Made by a program: the position numbers and the translations under genes. From Halichoerus grypus (lineage: Eukaryota > Chordata > Mammalia > Carnivora > Phocidae), in contig NC_135714.1 of NCBI RefSeq assembly GCF_964656455.1, positions 83,225,903 through 83,289,902 of the forward strand: 64,000 nucleotides of DNA, read 5' to 3'. Numbering within the stretch: position 1 is the first letter of the stretch; each line of letters starts with the position of its first letter. Below the pieces are notes generated by a model. The model did not search any database. It was not told where the DNA came from and saw nothing but the letters and a program-made list of their open reading frames with translations. Of this stretch, positions 34,721 through 45,719 are shown piece by piece.

Positions 34721-34912
34721 GTAAGTGTTCCTGGATGTTATGAATATATGTATATATGTAGCATCTGTATTAAGGTACATATAACTGGTAGAATAAGACT
34801 GAAGAGAGCATAAGAGAGCATGGAAAGGCATTTAATTAACTGAATGACTTTTAATTTATAATGTGGTAGAAATGTTACTACATTATCTTGCTAGTTTAAA
34901 TACTTCTATTAA

Positions 34913-35098
34913 GGGGCCCCTGGGTGGCTCAGTCGTTAAGTGTCTACCTTCAGCTCAGGTCATGGTCCCAGGGTCCTGTGATCAAGCCCCACATTGGGCT
35001 CCCTGGTCGGCGGGAAGCCTGCTTCTCCCTCTCCCACTCCGCCTGCTTGTGTTCCTTCTCTCGCTGTGTCTCTCTCGGTCAAATAAATAAATAAAATC
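34913..35098 (+). mobile_element. Can-SINE, sense, 192 bp downstream of exon A
   Basis: GGGGCCCCTGGGTGGCTCAG head, CTCTCGCTGTGTCTCTCTCG and AAATAAATAAATAAAATCTT end. No target-site duplication can be found on the right, where a partial copy of its own 3' region follows. Confidence 0.95.
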
Positions 35099-35138
35099 TT
35101 CTCCCTCTCCCACTCCCCCTGCTTGTGTTCCTTCTCTC
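35098..35138 (+). repeat. 41-nt duplicate of the adjacent SINE 3' region
   Basis: It repeats 35022-35062 with one mismatch (CCGCC against CCCCC), offset 76 bp, starting right after the SINE tail. Confidence 0.95.
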
Positions 35139-35379
35139 TTCAGTTGTTAGTCTTTCCTACCCAGAGAGAATACACAAGTCAGGTTGATGCAAATATTCTA
35201 TTTGACAACTCTGTTTTTTCATTTTTTAAAAAAACAAAGTCACATTCTTTTCAGACCTTAGTTTTCTCTGCTAGGCAATGAGAAGCTTGGACTACAACTC
35301 TCTCTAAGGTCCTTACTGGCTATAATAGGATGTAATTCTATATTCTAATGTCTGAAGACTAATTCAGTCTTCTACCCAT

Positions 35380-36230
35380 TATTCCAGATTCCCCTGATAT
35401 ACAATAGCTTGCTCAGCATCTTCACCAACATGCTTGATAGGCACCTCCCACTCAGCATTTCCAAATCCAAAAACCCTAATGCCTGACCCTTTCAAACCTA
35501 CACCACCTGCTGACTTTCCCGTCTCAGTAAGCGAAGATTCTTTCCTTGTTTAATTCCATCCAAAAACCTGGGAGTCTCCGTTGGCTTTTTTACTTCCTCT
35601 CTCACCCCATATCCAATACAATCAGACAGGACTGTTGACTCTACCTTCACAGCATAGCCAGCATTCAGCTGTTCCTCACTCTTCCATGACTTATCCTAAT
35701 CCATCCTGCCGTCAGCTTTCCCTGGATTATTGCAACAGCACAGTGGTTCTCAGCGAGGGACTATTTCCCACTCACAACAGAGGATCCTTGTCAATGAACA
35801 GAAGCTTTTTTATTATCATGACTTGAGAAGGGAGGTTTACAACTAGCATTCAGTGGGTGAACACCAGAAATTCTGCTAAATATCTTACGATGCACAGGAC
35901 ATACCCCACATGACACAGGATTATCCGGTCCAAAATGTCAGCAGTACTACTATTAAGAAACCTGGCGTAAGCAGCTTCCACATTTGCCATCCCTAATACT
36001 CTATGCTCCTGAAGGAGTTAGTCATTTTTCTGTTCCAAATTTCCCAATACTTTCCCATCATACTTATCCTCATCATCATCTAAAAAGCCCTAGGTAACCT
36101 TCTCGGTCCCATCTCTGACCACTCTCTTGTTTGTTCACCACACGGTGACATCTCACATAGCAAGCATTCTCTGGCCGCAGGGCATTGCCCTTTTAACACT
36201 GCACAGCTGATATTCAGCTAGCCATTATTG
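35380..36230 (+). repeat. L2, sense, split by MER20
   Basis: AAAAACCTGGGAGTCTCCGT, CACCCCATATCCAATACAAT, CCTGGATTATTGCAACAGC before MER20, then TAAAAAGCCCTAGGTAACCT and CGCAGGGCATTGCCC after it, fit the upstream L2 consensus. Confidence 0.55.
35741..35964 (+). repeat. MER20 (hAT) DNA transposon, sense
   Basis: It starts CAGTGGTTCTCAGCGAGGGA and contains TTACGATGCACAGGACATAC, GGATTATCCGGTCCAAAATG and the end TTAAGAAACCTGG. The flanking 8-mers (CAACAGCA and CGTAAGCA) agree at five of eight bases. Confidence 0.8.
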
Positions 36231-36234
36231 ACCA

Positions 36235-38150
36235 CTGGTTTCTCAAGTGGTAGGCAAATTGACCTGCAAATCAAATACAATTAAATACAATGTCTATCTA
36301 GCATAATTTGGCAAATCAGTAAACACCTTAAAAAGTTATGGCATAATACAAAATAATGCTAAATATTAAGGAATTAATGCACTGATTTTTAAAGTTGTAC
36401 ATTTTATTTTTGCTTTTAGTAATAATAAAACTGATAGTGACCATTTATTATGATTTAATCCTCAGAAGAACTGCCTATAAAGAGAAAAATGTTATTTCCA
36501 TTATTTATAGAGAGCAACCTCATTTCCACAGATCATTAGGACCTGGAATTGTCTTGTGTTTGAAATTCTGTGTGACTGGACTCAGGCCTCAGGCTCCTTA
36601 ATGAGATAGGGGGTGAAGCACAGCACACCTTAGTTGACAGATTTCCATTGGTATCGCCATCGCTATGAAGCTTGCTAAAACTCACTGACCACTACATCTA
36701 ACTCTCCAGGGCTGGATTCCAGGTTTGGACATTTTTGACAAGGACCAAGGAGACTCTGTGGCTCAGAAAGTACATGCATAAAACGTAAACACTGAATACA
36801 TAAACATAAAGCAGCTACAAGTAATTTCCTATAGCATGAGTGTAGTTCTAAGTTGATGATCGATTTGCCCAGACAGAAATAGTGAAGTTCCTTTGCTAGC
36901 CTGAGCCATAATTCCTTTTCAGTGACTACATCATTGACTCCATCAACATTTCTAGAGACTACTTTATTTCAGGCTCAGTGCTTGGAGTTAGAGGAAGAAA
37001 GATGAATGAGATTTGTGCAAGAGATCTCCTTCTGTTGGCTGCTCTGCTTAGGCTGTTAATTAAAGAATCTTGGTCTGCAGTTCTAGTACTGAAATTACAT
37101 CTTTCTCACATGAAAGGAAAGAACAATAAAAAATAAAATTCCATGTAGAAATAGGAGTACCATCATGGCACGATTTTTCCTCATCACTAATTTTCTCCCA
37201 TAACTGAAAAGTTTCTACAAAGTAACTGTGCGTTGTTTAAAAAGAAAAAAAGTCCTTTTTCTCCATACTCTGCCAATTGGCTTCTTTAGCCAAATCTCAG
37301 CTTAGCAACACTTTAAAACAACAATCTTCTGCTTGTTTATTGCACTGACAACGACAACAATTCACATAGTCCCTCCAATTTAGAGATTCCAAGTTTGTTT
37401 TAAAATTTTGTGAATCCTTTATTTAAAGCAGAATTTTTATAAAGAAAATTTAAACAAAAAATTTTAAGATTTAAAGTTATTGCATTATAATATCTTTTTT
37501 CAATTCTTCCCGAGTGGTTAGAGGGTATCTGTTGTGTACCCTATAAAAACAAATGATGTAATCATGATTCTTAAGATGGAGGGAATTTGGATTGTTTGGT
37601 TAAGCTTCAGCATAGGATATATTTTATAGGTGACAGAACTGAGTCTTAGAAAGATTTACCTACTATTGGTGATTTGGATGCCTTCTCCACCAAAAAATAT
37701 TAACATATTTTCAAGAATTAAGGTATAATCGGTTGATAATTATATATTAAAATATAATTAATAAGATCACATTATTATGATAATAATGATAATCACTGCA
37801 TTATTTACAAGCAAGTTAAGGTTTATTTTTTTCCTTGTATTTACCTTTTCCACAACTTACTTTTTACTGATTAGGTCAGTTATACCGTTTTCTAATAAAA
37901 GTGCAGTAATACAAACATATACATAACTCTGCTCAAACAATAACTCTAGAGAGCCAGAATGTTATTGTATGTATGTGTCGTATAGTGAGGTAGCAAGATA
38001 TGACGAAGCTTTCACTGTTCATTTGGTAAATATTTTAAAAGCCCAAGAATGACTATTCACTAAAATTATGCGATTGTCATCTTTCTACCATATCAGCTCA
38101 TAAAAGCTTTATTAGCAGTACTACCACTTCTGTATGAAATTAGAAAATAT
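36235..38150. other. Intronic sequence upstream of exon B, unassigned
   Basis: AT-rich; 37.72-37.80 kb is almost pure A/T. No repeat named and no further exon found. Confidence 0.5.
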
Positions 38151-38205
38151 GAAATGCCTCCAGATGGTGTGTTTAAATGAAATCTACCATCTTCATCATG
38201 AACAG

Positions 38206-38520
38206 CCACACAGAACCCAGCATTTCATCGCGCAAGCGGGCGGACTTCATACAGGCGGCGTGCGGAAGGAGCTGAGGCCGATGAACTGGAGAAGGAAGAA
38301 AAAGAGAATGCATTGGGCACAGAGGCCGAGCAGAGCCTCGCAGAGGTTGGAGGTGGGAGTTCTGTGAACGAGTATGATGATGACTTGTATGTGTTCATTC
38401 CTGGAGACAATCCAGAACATAATTCACCAGAGCAACTCGTGAGCTGCAGACCCCCTCTCCCCCCGCCACGACCTGTAGCTGCTGCCTCCCAACTGGAAAC
38501 ACCGCACTGCACATTACAGG
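38206..38520 (+). CDS. BANK1: BANK1 coding exon B (proline-rich and tyrosine motif, probably human exon 9)
   Basis: This 315-nt exon is phase 1-1 and has 104 full codons. The acceptor is AACAG at 38201-38205, with a poor pyrimidine tract; the donor is AGG|GTAAGT. The start was chosen because it is the only AG that joins exon A in frame and begins the conserved TQNPAFH. The order is: TQNPAFH; a basic stretch RASGRTSYRRRAEG; an acidic linker; the tyrosine motif NEYDDDLYVFIPG; and the proline-rich RPPLPPPRP, a likely SH3 ligand. The second tyrosine (LYVF) corresponds by my count to human Tyr488, which has been proposed as an SH2 docking site for PLCG2. Compared with my memory of the human protein, there is an extra Asp in YDDDLY, and the block after TQNPAFH has diverged strongly towards arginine. 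All DNA of the arginine block is unusually rich in CpG for this window. Confidence 0.96.
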
Positions 38521-38700
38521 GTAAGTTTAAGGTTAAAACAACAACAACAGAAGTTTGACAGGCTTCCATAGCATATAGTGCAGTGGCAGATTTGTTACAG
38601 GGAAGATCAGCTTTTAAAACCAAGAGCAGCTTTCCTGCTCTTCCTTAACTAAGGCCTCAGAAATCAAGCAAGAGATACCTGCCACTAATTCACCCACAGC

Positions 38701-38808
38701 CTCTTTCCCTCCCTCCCTCTCTCTCTTCCTTTCTTTCCTTTTCTCTTCCTCCCCTCACCCTCTTTCCTCCCTCCTTCCCTTCCTCCTCCCCTCCCTCCCT
38801 TTCTTCTA
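38701..38808 (+). repeat. Pyrimidine-rich (CCCT/CCTT) simple repeat
   Basis: 108 nt that are nearly all C and T, 180 nt after exon B. It gives arginine/glutamate-rich chance open frames on the other strand. Confidence 0.9.
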
Positions 38809-39152
38809 GAACAGTCTCATTATAAAGCTTTAAGTAAGTAAAGCAATAAAACTTGGAAGGAGTCTGTAGTCCTTCACATAAAATGCACCTCAAGAATCAT
38901 GTGGGAAAGTATTTTAAAAAGTACTCTTAGTTGTCTGGCAAAAGGAAAAGGCTAATGTTTTACAGATTTGAAAATGACCTTGGGCACTTTCACTCCACTG
39001 GTAGCTGCAGGGGAAGCAAGTGGTAAAGAGTTTATCACACACTGCATTGAGACCGAAGTCTAAGAACACTCAATATATTGCTAAAGTGGAAGAACAGTTA
39101 AAGGGCTATGATTACATTTCTTCCCAAACGCAAGAATGACCTGTGTAATGGT

Positions 39153-39178
39153 GGGGGAGGGGGCGTGGGGGAAGGGGG
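39153..39178 (+). promoter_or_regulatory. Strong G-quadruplex motif in intron B-C
   Basis: Four runs of five G with loops of 1, 3 and 2 nt: GGGGGAGGGGG, CGT, GGGGG, AA, GGGGG. It lies on the coding strand, so it would be present in the pre-mRNA. Function is inference. Confidence 0.85.
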
Positions 39179-39639
39179 TGGTGCAGGTACCATCAAGATG
39201 AGCTTCCGTATTGGACTTACCTGGCTGGAGTGTTCAACAGCCTAACAGACTTCCAGCTCCAGGTTCACTCTACAGTCACTAATTATCACCCACTTTATTG
39301 ATCACTATTTTATATCTACTTTCCAAATTCAAAAAGTGTTCTTACAATGAAGTTTTAATAAGAAAGATGAAAGAAATATCTATTATTAAAACTCCGTTTG
39401 TCATTATACTTTTTAGCTGTTGAGCCCTAGAGGGCTACAAAATATATATAAACACTGTTTAAAAAAGGTGGATTTTGAAGCCATGAAATTTAGCATTTGC
39501 ATCATTGAAGGGCCTGTCTCTATAAAGGTTCAAGTTGATGAACATAAACCTTTACTAAGGTTATACACTGTATTTAGAGATGAAGAGTCCTCCTTAATGG
39601 AAAGTATGGAAAACCTCATGGTCACGCCTCTGATTCTTT

Positions 39640-39800
39640 CACTCATTCAACAAATATTTATTGATTACCTACTATGAGCCAAGCTCTTATAGACCGTTGC
39701 GGTAGATCAGTGAAGTAAGTGTATCAATACTGGGGGTGGGAAGAGAGACATAGATAAGCAGCACACTGACAATAAAATTCTGGTATATTTTCTCACTTTC
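39640..39800 (-). repeat. L2 3' end fragment, antisense
   Basis: CTCATTCAACAAATATTTAT followed by TGATTACCTACTATGAGCCA is the typical reversed L2 3' terminus. Confidence 0.55.
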
Positions 39801-39804
39801 TACA

Positions 39805-41425
39805 GATGTGAATAATTTCATATAATTATTAAAATACATTGTTAAGAAGGCAAAGTTGTCTTTTATCAGGCTAAATCTCTTAAAAGGACTAATAATAAAT
39901 AATATTTTCCCAAATGTAAATTTTTATGCATAGTATATTGGTTAGGAGGTCTAAAACTACTCTATAGAGACTATTTACCAGATATCTAAAACCAGAAGTA
40001 TACATTGGCTAATATATCTTCTGAGAAGTACCAAATAGAAAAAGCAAGATAAAACAAAAAATCCCCACTTTTTATTTTAGAACTGTACTTTTACACTTTC
40101 TATGCAGTGTTACTTTTGATCTCATCTTTCATAGGGCTAATATTGGAAATATTGTAAATGGAAAATAAAATGTCAATATTTTTTCTTAAAATTCTTTGAT
40201 TAAGGTCTTAGTAAAAAGTAAGACTAGAAGCTACCACTTCTTTTTTTTTTTTGCCGGAGATTTGGTATGGGTTCTTTGAATTTAGCTAGTGATACCTTCA
40301 GAATTGTCTTCTAAGACTAGTTTCGTATGCCCTCAAATTATCAAAAAAGTGAGGCCCCCTCCTCATGTCCTGAGCATCAGATTCCCCATGATGGATTTAT
40401 GGGCATATTCACTGGAGAAAACAAGAATACAAAACACTATAGAACACTTTTTGGTTTATAAAGAACACATTGTCCCTTTTTATCTTCACAACACACATGC
40501 AAGGCAACAATCACTATGATCCCTCTTTGACTCAGACCCAAGACCACAGAGCCTGTAATTAGAATGTATCAAATACTTCTATAAACAGGCTTCCTCAGCT
40601 TTGAAGAGTCTTCTCTTTGTTACACACTCTTCCTCTAATTTTTTTTTCAAAAATTAGAATGATAGGAGTGATTTATTTTCAACTTTATTTACTAATGTAC
40701 AGTTTAAATTAAGAATGCTCAAGCCCCACTCTGACATGAAAAGTGGAATCTGATACATTGAGAAATAAAAAAGTAAAATGTGTTATTTCTGGTGCAAGCC
40801 CAACTTTAGAAAGAGTTGGGAAGGAAGGTGGGTGGAGAAACAAAGGGAGTTAGCAGCTCAGGAAATGGGTTGATAAAAGTAAGATAGTTGACACATTCCG
40901 CTAAAAATGAAACACTGTAAAAATGTTTCCCACACACTTAATCTGGTTTCACCTGTTATGCTGTCAGTGAAACAGAAGTCATGAAGTCAAAATCTCAGTA
41001 CCATATTATTCATAGGGAGAAAGGCAAGTCATGCTGATTTGGAAGTTAGTGCTAGGCGTGCAGTCATTAGTACTTCTTGGCTTAAACTAACTGAAACAAT
41101 CAGATTTAAGACTCCTTTGGGGGAGTCCTCATGAGCCTACCCAGAACAATGGCTGAACTACTTAAGATAATATATATTTTATTCTGCTCTACAACTTGTC
41201 TTTCTCCTTAGCTTCTACATTTTTCCACTAAAATATCCATAAATAACCTAAATTTTTTTGGTCAGATTGTCACTGAAGAGGAAGCAGAATAGTTCTCCCT
41301 TAAGTCACGTGCATGAATCTCTCAGAACAACCCACAAAAGTAATGATTTTTCAGTCAGTAACTGAAATTCTTTCCATTTTATTGTTTTCATTAATGCTTT
41401 AAGCAAAACATCTGTCAAAAGTCTA
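39805..41425. other. Intronic sequence without recognised feature
   Basis: AT-rich intron. Contains a short perfect hairpin at about 40633-40658 (TCTAATTTTT paired with AAAAATTAGA). No exon seen. Confidence 0.45.
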
Positions 41426-41431
41426 ATTTTT

Positions 41432-41626
41432 TAAAGATTTTATTTATTTATTTTAGAGAAAGAGAGAACGGGTGGGGAGGGGCAGAAGGAGACGGAAAGA
41501 GGGTCTCAAGCAGACTCCATGCTGAGTGAGGAGCCTGACAGGGGGCTCGATCCCAAGACCCTGAGATCATGACCTGAGCCGAAAACAAGAGTCAGATGCT
41601 TAACTGACTCTGCCACTCAGGTGCCC
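41432..41626 (-). mobile_element. Can-SINE, antisense, older
   Basis: TAAAGATTTTATTTATTTAT to GCCACTCAGGTGCCC. Duplication CAAAAGTCTAATTTTT (16 bp) at 41416-41431 and 41627-41642. Confidence 0.96.
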
Positions 41627-42263
41627 CAAAAGTCTAATTTTTAATAAAATTCTCATTGGTGTGGCAGGGAGCCATCAAAATGTTTTCCAACTTATTTATT
41701 AACCAAAGTATGCGATACCTTTGTCTTCTAAATAACTGCTACAAAATATTTTAATACATTCTTTAAAAAATATGTAAAGATTTTACTGGCTATTAAAACC
41801 ATGAAAGATTACTCTTTTCATATGAATTAATCTTCAAGTCATTGATTATCCATGCCACCTTGTCACAAACCCTACTTTCAGTGTTCTTTATCTAAGAATG
41901 AGGTTCACGCTGTCTTACAGACATCAAGAGTTGCATTTTGGAACCTCAGTTTGTTAAGCCACAGTGAGACTTCCTGTAAGAAGCCAAGTGATGGCATGTT
42001 TGGCTAGTCCCCCTGTCATTTGCAGGTAAATTGAATGTTAGGCGGAACACCCAGTGCAGGCCCAATGAAAGGTGAAATAACTTCAAGTGAAAAAAAAAAA
42101 AATCTTAGCATATTCTGCTTGAAAAACAAGTTTTCCAAAGCGTTTGGGATTTGAGGCTTAGTTTTATCACTCGATTTTCTGATATTAAATCCCTTATAAA
42201 TTATCTGGAAAATACTTATATGCCTATTTATATGTTTTCAAAGAAGTCCATGTTTTAAACAAA

Positions 42264-42381
42264 CCTTTTTTTTTCTTTAAGATTATATTTTTAAGTAAAC
42301 TCTACTCCCAAAGTGGGGCTCAAATTTACAGCCCTGAGATGAAGAGTTGCATGCTCTACTGGCTAAGTCAGCCAGGAGCCC
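42264..42381 (-). mobile_element. Old Can-SINE, short form, antisense
   Basis: TTAAGATTATATTTTTAAGT, AAACTCTACTCCCAAAGTGG, GGCTCAAATTTACAGCCCTG, AGATGAAGAGTTGCATGCTC and AAGTCAGCCAGGAGCCC are the reversed tRNA-like head plus tail of an old subfamily. Confidence 0.8.
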
Positions 42382-42396
42382 AAACCAACCGTTATT

Positions 42397-42595
42397 GTTT
42401 TTTTTTAAGATTTTTTATTTTTTATTTGACAGAGAGAGAGAGAGTACAAGCAGGGGGAGCGGCAGGCAGAGGGGGAGGGGGAAGCAGGCTCCCCGCTCAG
42501 CAGGGAGCCCGATGTGGGGCTCGATCCCAGGACCCTGGGACCATGACCGGAACCGAAGGCAGACGCTTAGCCATCTGAGCCACCCAGGTGCCCCC
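42397..42595 (-). mobile_element. Can-SINE, antisense, 199 bp upstream of exon C
   Basis: Poly-T, TTAAGATTTTTTATTTTTTA to GAGCCACCCAGGTGCCCCC. It is the nearest repeat to the weak acceptor of exon C. Confidence 0.95.
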
Positions 42596-42794
42596 AAACT
42601 TTTTCTTTAAACAAAGTTAACAATTACAAACTGCAGGAGAATACGTTAGTAAATTATATAGTGTACTTTTCATTTTGAAATTTATGAGAGTATATATAAA
42701 TTATTTGGGGAGAGTTTCAAGGAAGTGACAGATGGACATCAACAATATTGCATAAAATAGAAGAGTAACCACCATCTAAATATTTCATAAGCAG

Positions 42795-43097
42795 GGAAAA
42801 TGGTGGAAGGCCAGACGGAAAGAAGTCAAAATTGGTGTGATCTCGGAGCAAGACAAGAAACAGGAGGTGAACCCAAAGAAGAAGAAAAGAAAGAAGATGA
42901 AAAGGAGCAGGAGAAGGAGGAAGACCCGTACACGCTTGTTGAGACTGAAGACAGTGACTATGACGTGATACTGGCCAATATGAGTACAAAGAAAAAATTG
43001 GGGAGTCGGTCTTTTATTATAAACAGACCTCCTGCCCCTACACCTCGACCCACAAATATCCCTCCAAAAGAGGAAACCACACCTTACATAGCTCAAG
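42795..43097 (+). CDS. BANK1: BANK1 coding exon C (acidic run, two tyrosines, PxxP; probably human exon 10)
   Basis: This 303-nt exon is phase 1-1. The acceptor is AAGCAG, with AG at 42793-42794, and has only a short weak pyrimidine tract; the donor is AAG|GTAATG. It begins with the split Gly codon and then KMVEGQTERSQNW, parallel to the human GTMVEGQ start. It continues with a Glu/Lys-rich run (GEPKEEEKKEDEKEQEKEED). Next is DPYTLVETEDSDYDVILAN, whose two tyrosines sit in acidic settings typical of Src-family kinase sites. It ends with SRSFIINRPPAPTPRPTNIPPKEETTPYIAQ, of which the basic and proline-rich part (RPPAPTPRP) is nearly identical to human. The proline-rich part is the best conserved stretch of the window and a probable SH3-binding site. 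An open frame continues past the donor for some 35 codons, but the phase-compatible GTAATG and the match to exon D place the boundary at 43097. Confidence 0.96.
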
Positions 43098-43104
43098 GTA
43101 ATGC

Positions 43105-44655
43105 TTTTTGTTGTGTGTGTGTGTGCGAGTGTTTTGGGGGTGGGAGGAATTGTCCTCTTTTTAGTGGGGTCAAAAACCCCAAAGATGAAAAATCCAAGTC
43201 ATAGGTGAGTTGTATTGGCCCCTTTTTAAATTTAGAAACATAATGAATAAAGAAAATAAGAACAATGGGTAGGGTTCTGGTTTCTAATTCTTCATTAAAG
43301 AAGGAGAATTTTGACAAATTATCCAAGAACATGAAACCACAGCTTGTGTGGAGAAATTCTATTTGAAACTTTTTCTATAATTCTCTAAGAGGGAAGTTCA
43401 ACTCCTATGAATAATTTGCAACACAAGATAAGAGGTAAATACTTTACTTTTGCCCCAACTTTACTTTTTGCTCCTAATTCTACGTAAAATAACTTTAAAA
43501 ACCTAAAAAGTTGTGAAAACTAGAATCTCAGATATACAACCACAATTACTCTGATAATTGTACTTCACCCCAACAATTAAGATTCACTTCATCTGTCATA
43601 GAATTTCTACTTCATTTTACACTTCAATTCTTCTTTCTCATTTTCTACTCAGTTGAATCTGAATAAAAAAACTAACAGATCCCGGAGCTTTTTTTATATC
43701 TATAGCCCCAGCAGAGTATATTTACACTACTATTATTTTCTGGCACTCTTGTATACTCTGTCTGGTTTGATGTAGTCCACAAGTCCATTGTGTCTGAGAG
43801 ATGGACTTTTATTTATCAGTGCATTGCATGCATTTTGGGGCTAAAATACCATCCTAGGGACTGAGAAAATGGGATAAAACAATTTCTTCATCCTTGAGGA
43901 ATTCCTAGGTGATAGATATGCAAATAAATATCCAGAGTACAATGTGACACTTTTTTAGAGATTTTTTGAACAAAATTGTTTGGGGGATAACTAAACTGAG
44001 AAGCAATCAATTATACATTCAAACAATTTAAACCAAGTACTCAAACAGAACATTTAAATGTATACCACGAACCTGCCCAAAAGAAGCACATTTACTCATC
44101 TGTGCTTAATATGTTCAAAAGAAACCATTCTATTGCTTAAGCATTATGTTTTGAGAAATTTGTATAAGAAAATTTAGCGAGTATATATAATTTCCAGTGT
44201 ACAATATATTTGCTCATCAGTGTTCTGCTGATAATGTTCAAGAAACTATTAAAAATTAGAAAATAATAACAAATTAATAAATGTGTCAGCTAAAATAAAA
44301 TGTCAACTGGAACAATTATCTAGATTATTAAGGCAGGGATTAGCTGTAATTAGAAATTCTTAGATTGTCTAGCATAGTGACATCTAGGATGTTACTAGCT
44401 CTTAGACAAGGATACTGCCTCCCAATAAGTATTTTTTAAAGAGAGAAGAGAGAAACAGCTCAACACAAGAATTTAGTTGTATTTGAGAAATTTCTGAAGT
44501 GGTACTTCGTCCTCTGTATCCCAGTCCTTGGGGAGTTCTCAGGACCACAAATAGAGACTCCTATGTTGCGGTGTTCTATTTTTTGCATTTTATCTTCTCA
44601 TCCTTCTATGGGCTGTCATATTCTTATTTTCCATGAGCTCTTTCTTGTTCTCTAT
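43105..44655. other. Intronic sequence; L2 fragment at 43.8-43.98 kb
   Basis: A GT dinucleotide run lies just inside the intron (43110-43130). 43800-43980 (ACTGAGAAAATGGGATAAAA and neighbours) looks like a reversed L2 3' piece. Otherwise unassigned. Confidence 0.4.
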
Positions 44656-44658
44656 TTG

Positions 44659-44855
44659 TTTTTTTTTTGGATTTTATTTATTTATTTATTTGACAGAGAG
44701 AGAGAGCACAAGCAGGGGGAGTGGCAGGCAGAGGGAGAGGGAGAAGCAGACTCCCCACTGAGCAGGGAGTCTGATGCAGGGCTCGATCCCAGGACCCTGG
44801 GATAATGACCTCAGCCAAAGGCAGACGCTTAACCATCTGAGCCACCCAGGCGCCC
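44659..44855 (-). mobile_element. Can-SINE, antisense
   Basis: Poly-T, GGATTTTATTTATTTATTTA to GAGCCACCCAGGCGCCC. No clear target duplication found. Confidence 0.94.
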
Positions 44856-45312
44856 TCTAAGAAATTTTTAAAAGCTATTTATCTCCCCTACTTATCGCAA
44901 GTTTGACACCCTTCAGCATTTATAAGAAATCTTTCTAATTCAATTAGAACAGGAAGATGTAGGATTTGGACCTACAACAGTCTGGTTCTCTCCACAAATT
45001 TCCTTTACTGATATATTTATTTCTGGATTATTTGTTAATATTTATTTCCTCCTCAGACCCATAAGATCTGTCCTTTTCTGGTTTTGCCCGTCATTGTATC
45101 TTTTGGTACCAAGCTTGGTGCTGAATTCATAGTAGAAACTATGAATATTTGAGGAATATTAATTGAATGAATAGGAAGATGAAAAGATGATAAAAGTGAC
45201 AAAAACCACATTGATGTGGTTCATTAGGATACTTTATTAACACTCTGGAGGATGGTCAGAATAATATATCAATCTACTAGTTCCTAAATTTCTCTTGTTT
45301 TAAACCATCTTA

Positions 45313-45715
45313 TGGGTTTTTTTTAATTTTTTTATTTGAGTATAGTTGACACACAATGTCACATTAGTTTCAGGTGTACAGCACAGTGATTCAGCTTCTT
45401 TATACAATATGCTGTGCTCACCACAAGTGTAGCTCCCATCTGTCACCACACAGTGCTATTACAGCACCATTGACCATATTCCCTATCCTGCACCTTTTCT
45501 CTCCATGACTTATTCATTCCATAAATGGAAACCTGTACCTCCCACTCCCCTTCACCCATTTTACACCCCTACCCCCCAAAACACACACCCTCCCCTCTGG
45601 CAACCATCAGTTTGTTCTCTGTATTTACAGGTCTGATTCTTTTTGTTTGTTTATTCATTTATTTTATTTTTTAGATTCCACATATGAGTGAAATCATATG
45701 GTATTTGTCTTGACA
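45313..45715 (-). mobile_element. Carnivore-type L1 3' end, antisense, 5'-truncated
   Basis: TTATTTGAGTATAGTTGACA, CACAATGTCACATTAGTTTC, AGGTGTACAGCACAGTGATT, CCATGACTTATTCATTCC and ATATGAGTGAAATCATATGG match L1 3' ends. Imperfect target duplication TTTAAACCATCTTA on the left and GTTAAACCATCCTA on the right. Confidence 0.85.
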
Positions 45716-45719
45716 GTTA

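Larger units (their letters stand above)
34721..38205 (+). other. BANK1: BANK1 intron A-B (3,485 bp)
   Basis: The intron runs from GTAAGT to AACAG. It holds a sense Can-SINE near its 5' end with a 41-nt local duplicate, an L2-type fragment at about 35.38-36.23 kb split by a MER20 copy, and then about 2 kb (36.23-38.2 kb) of AT-rich sequence in which I recognise no repeat or gene. Confidence 0.9.
38521..42794 (+). other. BANK1: BANK1 intron B-C (4,274 bp)
   Basis: The intron runs from GTAAGT to AAGCAG. It contains a pyrimidine-rich tract, a G-quadruplex motif at 39.15 kb, an L2-like fragment near 39.65 kb and three antisense Can-SINEs in its last 1.4 kb. The rest, mainly 39.8-41.4 kb, is AT-rich with no gene that I can support. 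Confidence 0.9.

Noticed and set aside
43098..43204. Extension of exon C open frame to a stop at 43202
   Set aside because: It runs through the GT-rich start of the intron; the donor at 43098 and the perfect phase match to exon D show that it is read-through, though an intron-retention isoform ending there cannot be excluded.
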